Shown: positions 28,408 through 37,772 of the stretch, piece by piece | How the letters are laid out: every line of letters begins with the position of its first letter | Numbering within the stretch: the stretch's first letter is position 1 | Source of the DNA: Spirosoma sp. 48-14 | GTDB taxonomy: Bacteria; Bacteroidota; Bacteroidia; Cytophagales; Spirosomataceae | Direction of reading: 5' to 3' | DNA length: 64,000 nt | Assembly: GCF_001898575.1 (NCBI RefSeq) | Contig: NZ_MKUD01000025.1 | Span: 125,892-189,891 of the forward strand | Made by a program: the position numbers and the translations under genes | The notes under the pieces: model-generated | Database searches by the model: none | What the model saw: the letters and a program-made list of their open reading frames with translations, nothing else | Told to the model about the DNA's origin: nothing

Positions 28408-29225
28408 TACACCAACCCTTCGATTGAAAACACATCTAGTTTCGACTTCCTGAAATTACGAACCCGGCTCAAAACAGCATTGCCGTTGTTTGATCCGCCT
28501 TCATTGGTATTGCCTTCAATGGTTTCAATAAAGTCGTCGCCAATGTGGGTTATCAGGCCCGCATGAACCCAATCGTTTGGTGTTTTTTGGAGGAGAAAAA
28601 TGTCACCGGGTTTCATCAACGCTGGGTTGGCCCGAATCTGGGAATAGCGAAAAAGTGCACCTGTCTGCAAACCCGTTGTTCCAACGACGTCACAGCTATA
28701 GGTCAACGGCATAATTTGTTTGAAATCTTTACCTACTATAGAGGCTGCCTGATCGAGAATGGTCTGTACAAAGCCCATACACCAGAGCCACTCGCTTCCT
28801 TCATTACCATCCATATAAGCTCGTACCCACGGGCCTGAGTTCGGTTGCTGATTGATGACCAGCTCAAATGGCCGATTCTGTAACTGATTTCGGGCTGCCT
28901 CAATCACCAACCCACGTAGTTGTGTTCCAGCAATAGGCCCCAGAAATGCCGCTCGCATGGGAGCGGTCAGCAAATCGAATGTAGCCTGGTCGACAACACC
29001 ATTTTGAGATACGCCTTTCGTTTTCTGAAAATTTTTAACTGCCTGTTCGGTAGCTTTGCCAAAGTCGCCATCAATACCCGTTGCCGTAGCGGCTCCTGCA
29101 TTGGTCATAGCGAATAGCGTCAGCCAGGCCTGAATTTTTCGAACGTCCTTTTTGGTATTGTTCGATCCATTTCGTTGTTGAACAGCACTGATCGTAAGCT
29201 CGTTCTGAAAGGCTGTCTTTTGCAT
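28407..29225 (-). CDS. peptidoglycan-binding and CHAP-type hydrolase
   Basis: 272 residues. A PG_binding_1 domain (about 24-88: IDGDFGKATEQAVKNFQKTK) precedes a cysteine peptidase/amidase domain of CHAP/NlpC type (about 100-265). Likely catalytic residues are Cys149 (WLWCMGFV), His221 (WVHAGLI) and Asn240 (IEGNTNEGGS). No signal peptide is visible (start MQKTAFQNEL), which is odd for a cell-wall enzyme and leaves export to a dedicated system or to lysis. It may cut peptidoglycan cross-bridges or stem peptides. It is a single gene, 47 bases after the DUF819 gene's start region is passed. Confidence 0.8.
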   Translation of the reverse strand: MQKTAFQNELTISAVQQRNGSNNTKKDVRKIQAWLTLFAMTNAGAATATGIDGDFGKATEQAVKNFQKTKGVSQNGVVDQATFDLLTAPMRAAFLGPIAGTQLRGLVIEAARNQLQNRPFELVINQQPNSGPWVRAYMDGNEGSEWLWCMGFVQTILDQAASIVGKDFKQIMPLTYSCDVVGTTGLQTGALFRYSQIRANPALMKPGDIFLLQKTPNDWVHAGLITHIGDDFIETIEGNTNEGGSNNGNAVLSRVRNFRKSKLDVFSIEGLV

Positions 29226-29272
29226 ATCGGTAAGTCAGGAAGGTATGTTTTTAAGATGCGCACAGACTTTAT

Positions 29273-30412
29273 TTATCGCAGAAGTTCCGCGACCAGAATA
29301 CCCAAATAGGTACCAATGGCGTTACCTAGCGTACCAACCAGTACGGCAGGCAGTTGTAAATCAGGCCGATTCAGGCTACGGGCCAGCGCCAGGGCCGACG
29401 TTGCTCCACCTATATTTGCCTGTGAGGCAATGCCCAGTATATCCCAGTCCTGCCGGAATAAAGCCCCGATTCCAAACACAATAAGCGCATGAATCAGTAC
29501 CAGTAACAGGATCATACCAAACAGGACAAAAGCCAGTTGGCCATCGCGTATGAGGGCGGCAATGTCGCAATAGGCACCAATGACAGCCAGAAAAATGTAG
29601 ATACCGAAAAGGCCAAGTAGTCGGCTCCCTCGCAACGAGTTGATTACCCGGAATTGCGCCAATGCCAACGCAATTGTTGTCAGAACCAGCACGAAAGGGA
29701 TAACAGGAAACAAAGCTGCCAACTGTTTGGAAAGAAAAATAGACCCAAATCCAAGTGCCAGCAAGAGGGCCAGATCATTTGGAGTCATCGTTTCAGAATC
29801 AGAGAATAGATCTTCAGCCGGCGATGTACCCTGATCCTTTGAGGCAATCGGTCGTTGCCGAGGAAACCGACGTTGTAAAAAAACGGGTAAGGCAAGGGTC
29901 GCTATCATCCAGAGGGCCGTCATAATATTGTCGGCAGCCGTCGCTGCGATGAATAAATTACCCGCTTTCGACACGCCATAATGCAGGGCCACAGCGTGGA
30001 AATTAATACTTCCACCGATGTAGGTTCCTGTAAACATCCCCGCCAGGGCGTAAAACAGACTACCAACTGTTTGTGGAGCCGAAAATGCCCAAACACTCAC
30101 CAAAACACCGATGATCGTTCCCGATGATCCTATCAAAAACATCGTCAGCATGGGTAGACCCGCCTTACGCAAATCTTTGAGATTAACACTTAGCAACAGC
30201 AGAAACAGCGAGAATGGGGCGATGTAGCTAAAAATGCCTTCGTAAACCGGCGTTTCAGAAGTAGGGATAGCCCCCAGATTGGCTTCGACAGCCGTTACCA
30301 GAATAACCAGCAAAGCTGTACCAATCTGACGAAAGCCTGGCTTTTTTGTTAGCCATTCGCAAATGATAACATTCAGGCAAAGAATGAACAGGATAAAAAT
30401 AGAGTCTGTCAC
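29273..30412 (-). CDS. DUF819 family membrane protein
   Basis: 379 residues, mostly membrane helices (at least nine). Conserved pieces include LLLSVNLKDLRKAG, GMFTGTYIGGSINFHAVA and, near the end, ASQANIGGATSALALARSL. It belongs to the DUF819 (YjcL-like) transporter-like family, whose substrates are unknown. The glycine-rich GTYIGGS and NIGGATSA repeats suggest a two-fold internal repeat, as in many secondary transporters. A charged loop (RRFPRQRPIASKDQGTSPAE) lies in the middle. Confidence 0.83.
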   Translation of the reverse strand: MTDSIFILFILCLNVIICEWLTKKPGFRQIGTALLVILVTAVEANLGAIPTSETPVYEGIFSYIAPFSLFLLLLSVNLKDLRKAGLPMLTMFLIGSSGTIIGVLVSVWAFSAPQTVGSLFYALAGMFTGTYIGGSINFHAVALHYGVSKAGNLFIAATAADNIMTALWMIATLALPVFLQRRFPRQRPIASKDQGTSPAEDLFSDSETMTPNDLALLLALGFGSIFLSKQLAALFPVIPFVLVLTTIALALAQFRVINSLRGSRLLGLFGIYIFLAVIGAYCDIAALIRDGQLAFVLFGMILLLVLIHALIVFGIGALFRQDWDILGIASQANIGGATSALALARSLNRPDLQLPAVLVGTLGNAIGTYLGILVAELLR

Positions 30413-30599
30413 AAAAGAGGTAGGTTATGCCTGTAAAATAGGCAAAAACAGTCAATAGCGCGCGAAATCTCAGGTTAGTTATGACGAAACTGTGTAAACT
30501 GCTTCGATAATTTTAATCGGTGTAACGCATGACGATCCTAAAATCTATGCCCTATTTTCTATTTTTTTTCATGAACGGGAATTTTTAACAAGCCAAATC

Positions 30600-30618
30600 T
30601 GTAACTAATAATATTACA
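30600..30618 (+). promoter_or_regulatory. Rrf2-type operator at the regulator's own start
   Basis: TGTAAC-N7-ATTACA, a near-palindrome ending three bases before the ATG of the Rrf2 gene. The same arrangement with the same spacing occurs at 31047-31065. Confidence 0.6.
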
Positions 30619-30621
30619 GTA

Positions 30622-31029
30622 ATGAACGGACGTTTTGCCATATCGATGCATATTTTAACGCTGCTTACCAAAGCGAACGGCGATTGGGTTACGTCTGACT
30701 TTATTGCGGGTAGTATTAATATTAATCCAGTCCTGGTACGCAAAGAAATTAGTAACCTTCGCAAGAAAGGACTAGTCGTTAGTCGAGAGGGGAAAAATGG
30801 GGGAACAATGCTGGCAAAACCAGCCAGCCAGATTCGGGTGTCGGATGTGTTTCTGGCCACCAATCAAGGGACTGTATTAGGCAATGCACGGAACTCACCC
30901 AATCCAGATTGTCCGGTTGGCCGACAAATTAATCGCCATCTGGACAGTTTATATCAGGAAGCGGAAGAAGCGCTGGTGCGAAATCTGGGAACCAGTACCC
31001 TGGACGATTTTGTGCATCGATTTGATTAA
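30622..31029 (+). CDS. Rrf2-family transcriptional regulator
   Basis: 135 residues. A winged-helix regulator: the N-terminal helix FAISMHILTLLTKANGDWVT, then the recognition region INPVLVRKEISNLRKKGLVV, and the wing SREGKNGGTMLAKPASQIRV. It has one Cys (CPVG, residue 93) rather than the three-Cys cluster of IscR, so it is unlikely to hold an Fe-S cluster of that kind. It is closest to YwnA-type regulators that sit next to a NAD(P)-binding reductase, as here. It probably represses itself and the next gene through the shared operator. Confidence 0.87.
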   Translation: MNGRFAISMHILTLLTKANGDWVTSDFIAGSININPVLVRKEISNLRKKGLVVSREGKNGGTMLAKPASQIRVSDVFLATNQGTVLGNARNSPNPDCPVGRQINRHLDSLYQEAEEALVRNLGTSTLDDFVHRFD

Positions 31030-31046
31030 TTTTTTTTGAACAAAAC

Positions 31047-31065
31047 TGTAACAATTTTTATTACA
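31047..31065 (+). promoter_or_regulatory. Rrf2-type operator ahead of the reductase gene
   Basis: TGTAAC-AATTTTT-ATTACA, the same half-sites and N7 spacing as at 30600-30618, 31 bases before the ATG at 31097. Confidence 0.6.
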
Positions 31066-31096
31066 ATAATTACTTTTCAATAAACCATTTAATTCT

Positions 31097-31741
31097 ATGA
31101 AACTGGCACTTATTGGCGCATCTGGTTTTGTTGGTTCAGCTGTTCTGACCGAAGCCCTTCAACGGGGACATGACGTAACCGCCATTGTTTCTCATCCCGA
31201 AAAAATCACCACTACTGATTCTAAATTAACTGTCAAAAAAGGCAATGCCCTGGATGCCAATTCAATAGCCGAACTGGTTACTGGGCACGATGCCGTGGTC
31301 AGCACCTTCAATGCGGGTTGGACAAACCCTAACTTATATGATGACTTTTTAAAGGGCGCTGAGGCTATTGAACAGGGTACACAACAGGCAGGAGTGAAAC
31401 GATATTTGTTCGTTGGTGGGGCCGGTAGTCTGGAGGTAGCTCTCGGTGTACAACTCGTAGACACGCCCCAGTTTCCGGCCGAATGGAAACCCGGAGCCTT
31501 ATCGGCACGAGACTACCTAACCCGCCTTCGTCAGAACACTACCCTCGACTGGACTTTCTTGAGTCCGGCCATTAATCTGGCTCCCGGCGAACGCACTGGC
31601 ACGTTCAGAATTGGTACTGAGCAACCTGTTTTCGATGAAAAAGGCGAAAGCAAAATTACCGTTGCCGACCTGGCTGTGGCTATTCTCAACGAAATCGAGC
31701 AACCCCAGTTTGTGCAAAAGCGGTTCACGGTAGGCTATTGA
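31097..31741 (+). CDS. NAD(P)-binding oxidoreductase, NADH-flavin reductase-like
   Basis: 214 residues of a short atypical SDR Rossmann protein (YwnB-like). The nucleotide-binding loop is at the N-terminus (MKLALIGASGFVGSAVL, GxxGxxG), and later blocks are TGHDAVVSTF, RYLFVGGAGSLEV, and DWTFLSPAINLAPGERTG. Such proteins are called NADH-flavin reductases, but the reaction is rarely shown. It follows the Rrf2 gene and shares its operator, so it may respond to a redox or electrophile signal (inferred). Confidence 0.87.
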   Translation: MKLALIGASGFVGSAVLTEALQRGHDVTAIVSHPEKITTTDSKLTVKKGNALDANSIAELVTGHDAVVSTFNAGWTNPNLYDDFLKGAEAIEQGTQQAGVKRYLFVGGAGSLEVALGVQLVDTPQFPAEWKPGALSARDYLTRLRQNTTLDWTFLSPAINLAPGERTGTFRIGTEQPVFDEKGESKITVADLAVAILNEIEQPQFVQKRFTVGY

Positions 31742-31758
31742 CAACCCTTAAACGACGC

Positions 31759-31795
31759 AAATCCTCCCGAATGCCAGAATCATTCGGGAGGATTT
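31759..31795 (+). terminator. hairpin terminator
   Basis: AAATCCTCCCGAATG pairs exactly with CATTCGGGAGGATTT around a 7-base loop, 17 bases after the reductase stop. Confidence 0.7.
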
Positions 31796-31960
31796 ACTTT
31801 AGGTGTATCATCTGGTATGTTGCCGACTCCATTTATATGGATCACGAGAAAAGGTAACCTGCTGGATTTTTTCACCAGTAGCTGAACAACGGATGTTGTC
31901 TAGTCGCTGCTATCGGCTTTATGTGTAGTGTTAATCCGGTTCTGGAAAAGTGTCATTCAG

Positions 31961-32839
31961 CTATCCGATAGGTGTCCGGTTGTAACTTCGAATGTACTCA
32001 CCCGGAGCCATACCTGTAATACCTTTGAACTGCCGATTGAAGTTAGATAGATTCGTGTAGCCACAGGAAAAGGCAATCTGGCTAATGGTTTGCTTCGACT
32101 CACGTAGATATCGACAGGCATGTTCAATACGTACTTCATTGAGCAGCGTCAAAAATGTCTTACGGGTATGCTGACGAAAGAAACGGCAGAAAGCCCCCGG
32201 TGTCAGATTCGCCATGCTGGCAACATCTTCCAACGTGATCGAAGCATGGTAGTTTTCAAGAATAAAGGAAAACACCCGTTCGAGTCGCTGATGATCCTCG
32301 GGGCGTTGTGGATGCGTAAAAGCCGTTGCTGATATAACCTCCCGGTCTGCACAGGTTGACAAATAATCCAGGATACTGAGTAGCGTTAAAAATTGCTCGA
32401 TAGGTCGCTGCGTGGGTAAAGATTCAAATTTCTCTGTCAGCGGGTGTCCCTCCCCACAGCGAAGCCGTACCCCATGCTGCGATTCACGCAGGAATAACTG
32501 CAAATGACGGGTTTCGGGTAAGTTCAGCACAGTAGGTTCCAGGTGTTCGGCACGAAAAAGAACGGAAATAGCTACAGAGCGCCGGGTCGATTCGGGGGCG
32601 AAATAATCAGGATCGCTACGAAGCACATGGGGTAAATTAGAGCCCAGCAGCAGTACATCATTTCGCCCAAAGCGATCAATTTTATCGCCGACAATCAGTG
32701 TGCCTTCCCCCTCCTGAATTAGGGTCAGTTGAATTTCAGGATGAAAATGCAAAAGCCCATAGAAATGAGGAAAATTATCCTGCTCAACCCGAAAGGTACG
32801 ATCCTCAATAGCTGGCACTTTAAATAATAGTGGCTTCAT
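31961..32839 (-). CDS. AraC-family transcriptional regulator
   Basis: 292 residues. The N-terminal half is a cupin-like sensor (HFHPEIQLTLIQEGEGTLIV), and the C-terminal 100 residues are an AraC HTH pair (SITLEDVASMANLTPGAFCR; QTISQIAFSCGYTNLSNFNR). It is divergent from the DapA-like gene, with 144 bases between the starts. In such a layout it usually controls the divergent genes, here a lyase and a FAD oxidoreductase. The inducer is unknown. Confidence 0.88.
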   Translation of the reverse strand: MKPLLFKVPAIEDRTFRVEQDNFPHFYGLLHFHPEIQLTLIQEGEGTLIVGDKIDRFGRNDVLLLGSNLPHVLRSDPDYFAPESTRRSVAISVLFRAEHLEPTVLNLPETRHLQLFLRESQHGVRLRCGEGHPLTEKFESLPTQRPIEQFLTLLSILDYLSTCADREVISATAFTHPQRPEDHQRLERVFSFILENYHASITLEDVASMANLTPGAFCRFFRQHTRKTFLTLLNEVRIEHACRYLRESKQTISQIAFSCGYTNLSNFNRQFKGITGMAPGEYIRSYNRTPIG

Positions 32840-32983
32840 CAGTAATTATTTTGCCCATAAACTTCACTTCCTGCATTAATGTAGTGAAAATAATATTACT
32901 ATCGACCAATTTTTATCAACAATCGAAAGCCGTTCAGAGGTAATTTTACAGACAAATCGCACTCGTGAATTATCGCTACTCGA

Positions 32984-33895
32984 ATGAACGTTTCTATCGC
33001 CTGGACGGGTGTTTATCCGGCCCTTCTGACTCCATTTACGGCTGACGATCAGCTCGATCTACCCCTTTTCGAAAAAAACCTGCACGCCCAACTCGAAGCG
33101 GGGGTCCATGGGTTTATTATTGGTGGTTCGCTGGGCGAAGCCAGTACGTTGCTCAATCACGAAAAAGTTGACCTGCTCAAATCGGCCTTGTCAGTTTGCC
33201 AGGGGAATGTACCCGTTCTGGTAAATATTGCCGAACAGGCCACCAAACAAGCCATAGCGTGCGCCCGGGAAGCCGAACAAAACGGTGCTGATGGTCTGAT
33301 GCTACTACCTCCCATGCGTTACCCTGCCGATGCGCGGGAGACCGTGACGTTTTTTAAGTCGGTAGCCCAGGAAACCTCACTACCGATCATGATTTACAAT
33401 AATCCATACGATTACAAAATCATGACAACCGTGGCGATGTTCGAAGAGTTAGCAACACTACCGAATATCCAGGCTGTGAAAGAATCGACCCGCGACCTGA
33501 CCAACGTGACCCGGATGCGTAATGCGTTTGGTGATCGGTTCAAGTTACTGGGCGGTGTTGATACGCTAGCCCTGGAAGCCCTATTGCTGGGCTGCGATGG
33601 CTGGGTGGGCGGTCTGGTCGATGCATTTCCTCAGGAAACGGTTGCCATTTTTGAACTTGCAAAAGCTGGCCAAGTGGCCGAAGCGCTGGACCTTTACCGT
33701 TGGTTCATGCCGCTGCTGGAGCTGGATATTCACCCCAAGCTGGTTCAGTACATCAAGCTGGCAGCTACTGCCACCGGCATCGGTTCCGAATATGTACGTG
33801 CTCCCCGCCTGCCTCTTATCGGAGATGAACGTGAGCAGATTTTGAATGTGATCAACACGGCGTTAGCGAAACGACCTGTCCTCAGTGTCCAATAA
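32984..33895 (+). CDS. DapA-family lyase/deaminase, possibly for hydroxyproline breakdown
   Basis: 303 residues of the N-acetylneuraminate lyase/DHDPS superfamily, a TIM barrel acting through a Schiff base. The Schiff-base Lys is Lys166 (AVKEST) and the Tyr of the active-site relay is Tyr138 (MIYNNP). The GGSLGEASTL loop matches the family's substrate site. A housekeeping dapA is unlikely, because the gene lies next to a DadA-like oxidase and an AraC regulator. This trio occurs with trans-4-hydroxyproline breakdown, where the enzyme is the pyrroline-4-hydroxy-2-carboxylate deaminase. That role is inferred; sugar acid aldolase remains possible. Confidence 0.82.
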   Translation: MNVSIAWTGVYPALLTPFTADDQLDLPLFEKNLHAQLEAGVHGFIIGGSLGEASTLLNHEKVDLLKSALSVCQGNVPVLVNIAEQATKQAIACAREAEQNGADGLMLLPPMRYPADARETVTFFKSVAQETSLPIMIYNNPYDYKIMTTVAMFEELATLPNIQAVKESTRDLTNVTRMRNAFGDRFKLLGGVDTLALEALLLGCDGWVGGLVDAFPQETVAIFELAKAGQVAEALDLYRWFMPLLELDIHPKLVQYIKLAATATGIGSEYVRAPRLPLIGDEREQILNVINTALAKRPVLSVQ

Positions 33896-33933
33896 ATCTT
33901 ATAGCCTAACACGACATTAACCAACATGGGTTT

Positions 33934-33974
33934 ACAGGTTATTATGAGGCCACATGAGCCCCTTAATAACCTGT
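33934..33974 (+). terminator. possible hairpin after the DapA-like gene
   Basis: ACAGGTTATTA pairs with TAATAACCTGT around a 19-base loop, 38 bases after the stop. No T-run follows. It may limit read-through to the oxidoreductase gene. Confidence 0.4.
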
Positions 33975-34090
33975 TCATGCTCAACTTCTTGAACCCTCCC
34001 TCCTCTCTGATCATCGTCATCTTCGTTTGACTGATTGCGGAGCGTTTAGGTCATTATGTTCAACCTTCCACTCAATTAACATCCACACAC

Positions 34091-35335
34091 ATGGCACACA
34101 TTGGCATTGTGGGCGGAGGCATCGTTGGCCTCTGCTCAGCTTATTATTTGCATAAATCAGGCCATCAGGTTACGGTTTTCGATCAAACGACCATTGCTGA
34201 TGGCTGTTCGTTTGGGAACGCAGGCATGATTGTGCCTAGTCACATAATCCCCTTGGCCCAACCCGGTATGATTGCCAAAGGAATGCGCTGGATGATGAAA
34301 TCGACCAGCCCGTTCTACGTCAAACCCCGCTTAAATCTGGAACTGATGCGCTGGGGCTGGCTATTTTACCAACACGCAACGCCTGGTCACGTCGAACGAT
34401 CGATTCCGGTATTACGAGACCTGAGCCTGTTAAGTAAAAAGCTTTTTCAGGACTTAGCGGTCAATGGCGACCTGTCGTTCGAATGGCAGGAGCGTGGCTT
34501 ACTAATGCTTTACAAAACAACGGTTGCCGAACACGAAATGGCAGAGGAAGCTAACATAGCCAATCGCGCCGGCATCGAAGCTCGCTTATTAAATGGACAG
34601 CAAATACAGGATATGGAGCCTAAAACACGGGTTGATGTTCGTGGAGGTATTTGGTACCCTGGTGATGCCCATGTGAATCCAGGTGAGCTGGTTCGGTCGT
34701 TGGTTAGCTATTTAAAAAAAAATCAGGTAAAGATTCTGGAAAATCGTCCGGTGACAGGATTTACGAAGACAGGTGCACACGTTACCTGGATTAAAACACC
34801 TCAGGGGCCTGTAAAAGTCGATGGCGTGGTGATAGCAGGAGGAGCCTGGTCGCCCGACATTGCCCGTCAGCTAGGAGTTACCCTATCGATGCAGGGCGGA
34901 AAAGGATACAGTTTTATGCTCCGAAACGTAGGCGATACCGTGCGCGTACCAGCCATTATGCTTGAAGCTCGGGCAACGGCCACGCCTATGGGGAACCATC
35001 TTCGATTCGCCGGAACGCTCGAAGTGGCTGGCACCGACATGACCATTAATATGAATCGGGTGCGTGGAATTGTTCAGTCAATCAATCGCTATTACCCGGA
35101 TATTACCGTCGATATGCCTGCTGCAGATACAGTCTGGCGGGGTCTTCGCCCTTGCTCGCCAGATGGATTACCGTACATTGGCAAAAGCAAACACCTCGAC
35201 AACGTTGTGCTGGCAACAGGGCATGGCATGATGGGGTTAAGCCTGGGGCCTGCTACCGGCAAATTAGTCAGCGAGGTAATCACCGATAAGGTTTCCAGTA
35301 TGGACATTTCATCGTTCGCTCCCGATCGATTTTAA
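34091..35335 (+). CDS. DadA-like FAD-dependent D-amino acid dehydrogenase
   Basis: 414 residues. A DAO-family flavoprotein: the FAD-binding loop IGIVGGGIVGLCSAYYL (GxGxxG) opens the protein, CSFGNAGMIVPSHIIPLAQPG matches the DadA-type second block, and the C-terminus has WRGLRPCSPDGLPYIGKS and ATGHGMMGLSLGPATGKL. DadA-type enzymes oxidise D-amino acids; relatives in hydroxyproline clusters oxidise cis-4-hydroxy-D-proline. Its position behind the DapA-like gene supports that choice. A 2-epimerase and a semialdehyde dehydrogenase of that pathway are not in the window. Confidence 0.85.
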   Translation: MAHIGIVGGGIVGLCSAYYLHKSGHQVTVFDQTTIADGCSFGNAGMIVPSHIIPLAQPGMIAKGMRWMMKSTSPFYVKPRLNLELMRWGWLFYQHATPGHVERSIPVLRDLSLLSKKLFQDLAVNGDLSFEWQERGLLMLYKTTVAEHEMAEEANIANRAGIEARLLNGQQIQDMEPKTRVDVRGGIWYPGDAHVNPGELVRSLVSYLKKNQVKILENRPVTGFTKTGAHVTWIKTPQGPVKVDGVVIAGGAWSPDIARQLGVTLSMQGGKGYSFMLRNVGDTVRVPAIMLEARATATPMGNHLRFAGTLEVAGTDMTINMNRVRGIVQSINRYYPDITVDMPAADTVWRGLRPCSPDGLPYIGKSKHLDNVVLATGHGMMGLSLGPATGKLVSEVITDKVSSMDISSFAPDRF

Positions 35336-35393
35336 GCCATTACCCTTGTCAGCAGCCAGCCTTCTATCGTGTTCATTACAGTCAGAAATTAGC

Positions 35394-37742
35394 TTACTCC
35401 TTTACCATTCGTAGTCCATATACCGGGCCAGCTGAGTTGTCCGCTTTGGCCTGTAACCTGATTGTTATGGTCTCTTTGCCTTTCGTTAGCTGTTGCGGAA
35501 TTTTATATAAAATTTCGTAAAAACGGCTCTCTTTGTACTTATTGAGGTCTTCACTGGCAATTAAGGTGTCGTTGACCAGCACATCGAACTGACGGCCCCG
35601 ATTATCCATCCCCCAATAAGTACCGATTAAACTATTCTGTGCAACGGGATCTACTTTCATGGTAAAACTCATAAAGGCACCACTGTTGGCAACACGAAAT
35701 TTACGCGTATGGTCTTCTCCTGTTTCGAGTTTTTCGCCCGTAAAATCATGATCTCGTTCGGGCTGCATTTCACCCAGGCGGAGCAAATCAACGGTTCGTC
35801 GTTCGAGGTCGGCGGCCTCGCGACGTTTTTGCTCATAAACGGCTTGCTGAGCCTTCCAGCCATCGTCCGTAAATACATCCCAGTAAACGGTGTAGAAATT
35901 ACTCTGGAGTGCATAAAACGGCTTCATCATCACCATAGCCTGGTTACCTGTCTGCCAGGTTTCGAAGGCTAGTGAATCACTGGCAGGCTTAATCCAACTG
36001 TTCGGATCGGGGTTATTGGTAACGAATACCGGAACGCCCTGCATCGGATCAGGTTCCCTGGCTCCCAGATCACCTGCCAGTAATACTGGTCCTGCAAAAA
36101 ATGCCTGACGAGCCGGATTATCAGGCATCGGTTCGTAGCGTAGTCTGGCTGGTAACGTTAGTTCGATGCGATCACCCGTTTTCCAGCGTTGCGAAATCAC
36201 GATATAACCTCCTACCACCTCCCCTTTTATAGGTTTCCCGTTGACTTTCAGGAGCATATCGCCCGACAACCAATAGGGTTTTCGTATCCGAATAGGGAGT
36301 ATCTGAGCCTTATCCGTCTGAATGCGGAGTGAAACCTTTGAGTCAGAAGGTAGGTTAGATATCATCGTTACTTGTAGCCCTTTCTCAGCCCACGTCAGTT
36401 CCGATGGGATGAACAGGTTAACGTATAAACTACCATCGGCACCTTTGAAATAAATACTCTCACCGTATTTAACATGATTTTCCATCCCCGTGCCGACACA
36501 GCATGTAAAGCTTTCCTCTTCGTCGCTAAAGTGCTTACGGGTTCCCATTCGCAAGGGTACGAAATAGCAAACCATGCCTGTTTTGTGGTTCTGCGATGCC
36601 AGAATGTGGTTATACAGCCCTCGTTCATAAAAATCCATATACGATGCCTTCGGATCGAGCGCAAACAAATGCCGGGTGAGTTTCAGCATATTGTGCGTAT
36701 TACAGGTCTCCATCGTATTGTCGGTCAGCTTGTCGTTGAGCTGATCGGGGGTGCTGAGGTATTCGTAGTTACTGTTTCCACCTGGAGCATAGGTATGGTG
36801 CCTGACGATGGTTTTCCAGAAGAAATCTGACATGGCAAAATCCGTCTGATTTCCAGTGAGTTCATAGCGTCGGATCGTACCAATAAGCTTCGGGATTTGT
36901 GTATTCGAGTGTTTGCCAGGCAAAATATCTTTCTGATGAGCCAGCGAATCCAGTATTCGTCGGTCATGAAATGTGTATGACAGATCGAGGTATTTTTTGT
37001 TTCCCGTCAGAGCGTACGTGTTGACCAGTACGTCGTTCATACCTCCGTATTCGCACAACAACATTTGCTGAACCTGTCCATCTGTAAGGTTTTTCAATAG
37101 CTCACCTGTCCAGTTGGCCATACCTACGGTGATGTTCAGGGCTTTTTCGTTATGAGCGTACAAATACGCATCGAGTAACCCCGCCATCACTTTGTGCACT
37201 GTATACCAGGGCGACCAGGCCCCGTTGAGGTCAAATCCTCTCGACCGGATATTCCCCTGAGCAACTTCGGCAAATACCGTATCTTCTTTCGGAATAGCTC
37301 CGATGTAGCCCGTTTTCCGGGCTTTCTGGCATTCGTCCAGTTCATCGACCATGTAGTTGATCCGCTTCAGGCATTCGGCATCGTTGGTGGCAGCATAATG
37401 AAGAGCCAGTGCCGACAGATAATGCCCCAGCGAATGCCCCGCCAGGCCCGACGACTCCCAGCCACCATATGGTTTGTCTTTCGGTGTCAGGCCCGAATGT
37501 GCCCGAAACTCCGACAACAGTCGGTCTGGTTTAAGCTCGAGCAAAAAACGGACGTCGGCATCCTGTGCCGTTTTAAACGGACTGTCGAGCAATTTTACGG
37601 CTCGCAATGGAAACGAGTAGGCTTTAATTGGCACCGCCGTTTTCACCTTGATTTTAGGATCACTTCGCTCCGGCAGATAGGTTTGCCCGAAACCAACAGC
37701 TTGCCATAACAACAGAACAGCAGTAAAAAATGCGGTTTTCAT
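35394..37742 (-). CDS. GH127-clan glycosidase (GH146-like beta-L-arabinofuranosidase)
   Basis: 782 residues with a signal peptide (MKTAFFTAVLLLWQAVGFGQ), so it acts in the periplasm. The DUF1680-type (alpha/alpha)6 domain covers about 40-560. Candidate catalytic or zinc residues are Glu345 and Cys347 (METCNTHNM) and the Cys414-Cys415 pair (FTCCVGTGMENH). The TCCVGTGMENH signature is found in GH146 members, which cut beta-L-arabinofuranosides. A beta-rich C-terminus ending in PVYGLRMVKE follows, as in relatives with DUF4986-like domains. It lies 30 bases after the other GH127 gene and is probably in one operon. The GH number is by motif only. Confidence 0.82.
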   Translation of the reverse strand: MKTAFFTAVLLLWQAVGFGQTYLPERSDPKIKVKTAVPIKAYSFPLRAVKLLDSPFKTAQDADVRFLLELKPDRLLSEFRAHSGLTPKDKPYGGWESSGLAGHSLGHYLSALALHYAATNDAECLKRINYMVDELDECQKARKTGYIGAIPKEDTVFAEVAQGNIRSRGFDLNGAWSPWYTVHKVMAGLLDAYLYAHNEKALNITVGMANWTGELLKNLTDGQVQQMLLCEYGGMNDVLVNTYALTGNKKYLDLSYTFHDRRILDSLAHQKDILPGKHSNTQIPKLIGTIRRYELTGNQTDFAMSDFFWKTIVRHHTYAPGGNSNYEYLSTPDQLNDKLTDNTMETCNTHNMLKLTRHLFALDPKASYMDFYERGLYNHILASQNHKTGMVCYFVPLRMGTRKHFSDEEESFTCCVGTGMENHVKYGESIYFKGADGSLYVNLFIPSELTWAEKGLQVTMISNLPSDSKVSLRIQTDKAQILPIRIRKPYWLSGDMLLKVNGKPIKGEVVGGYIVISQRWKTGDRIELTLPARLRYEPMPDNPARQAFFAGPVLLAGDLGAREPDPMQGVPVFVTNNPDPNSWIKPASDSLAFETWQTGNQAMVMMKPFYALQSNFYTVYWDVFTDDGWKAQQAVYEQKRREAADLERRTVDLLRLGEMQPERDHDFTGEKLETGEDHTRKFRVANSGAFMSFTMKVDPVAQNSLIGTYWGMDNRGRQFDVLVNDTLIASEDLNKYKESRFYEILYKIPQQLTKGKETITIRLQAKADNSAGPVYGLRMVKE

Positions 37743-37772
37743 GATAAAGCGATTACGAACATTGCATACATC

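Noticed and set aside
32984..33895. Housekeeping dapA
   Set aside because: Position beside a DadA-like oxidase and AraC regulator argues for a catabolic role, although the fold is shared.
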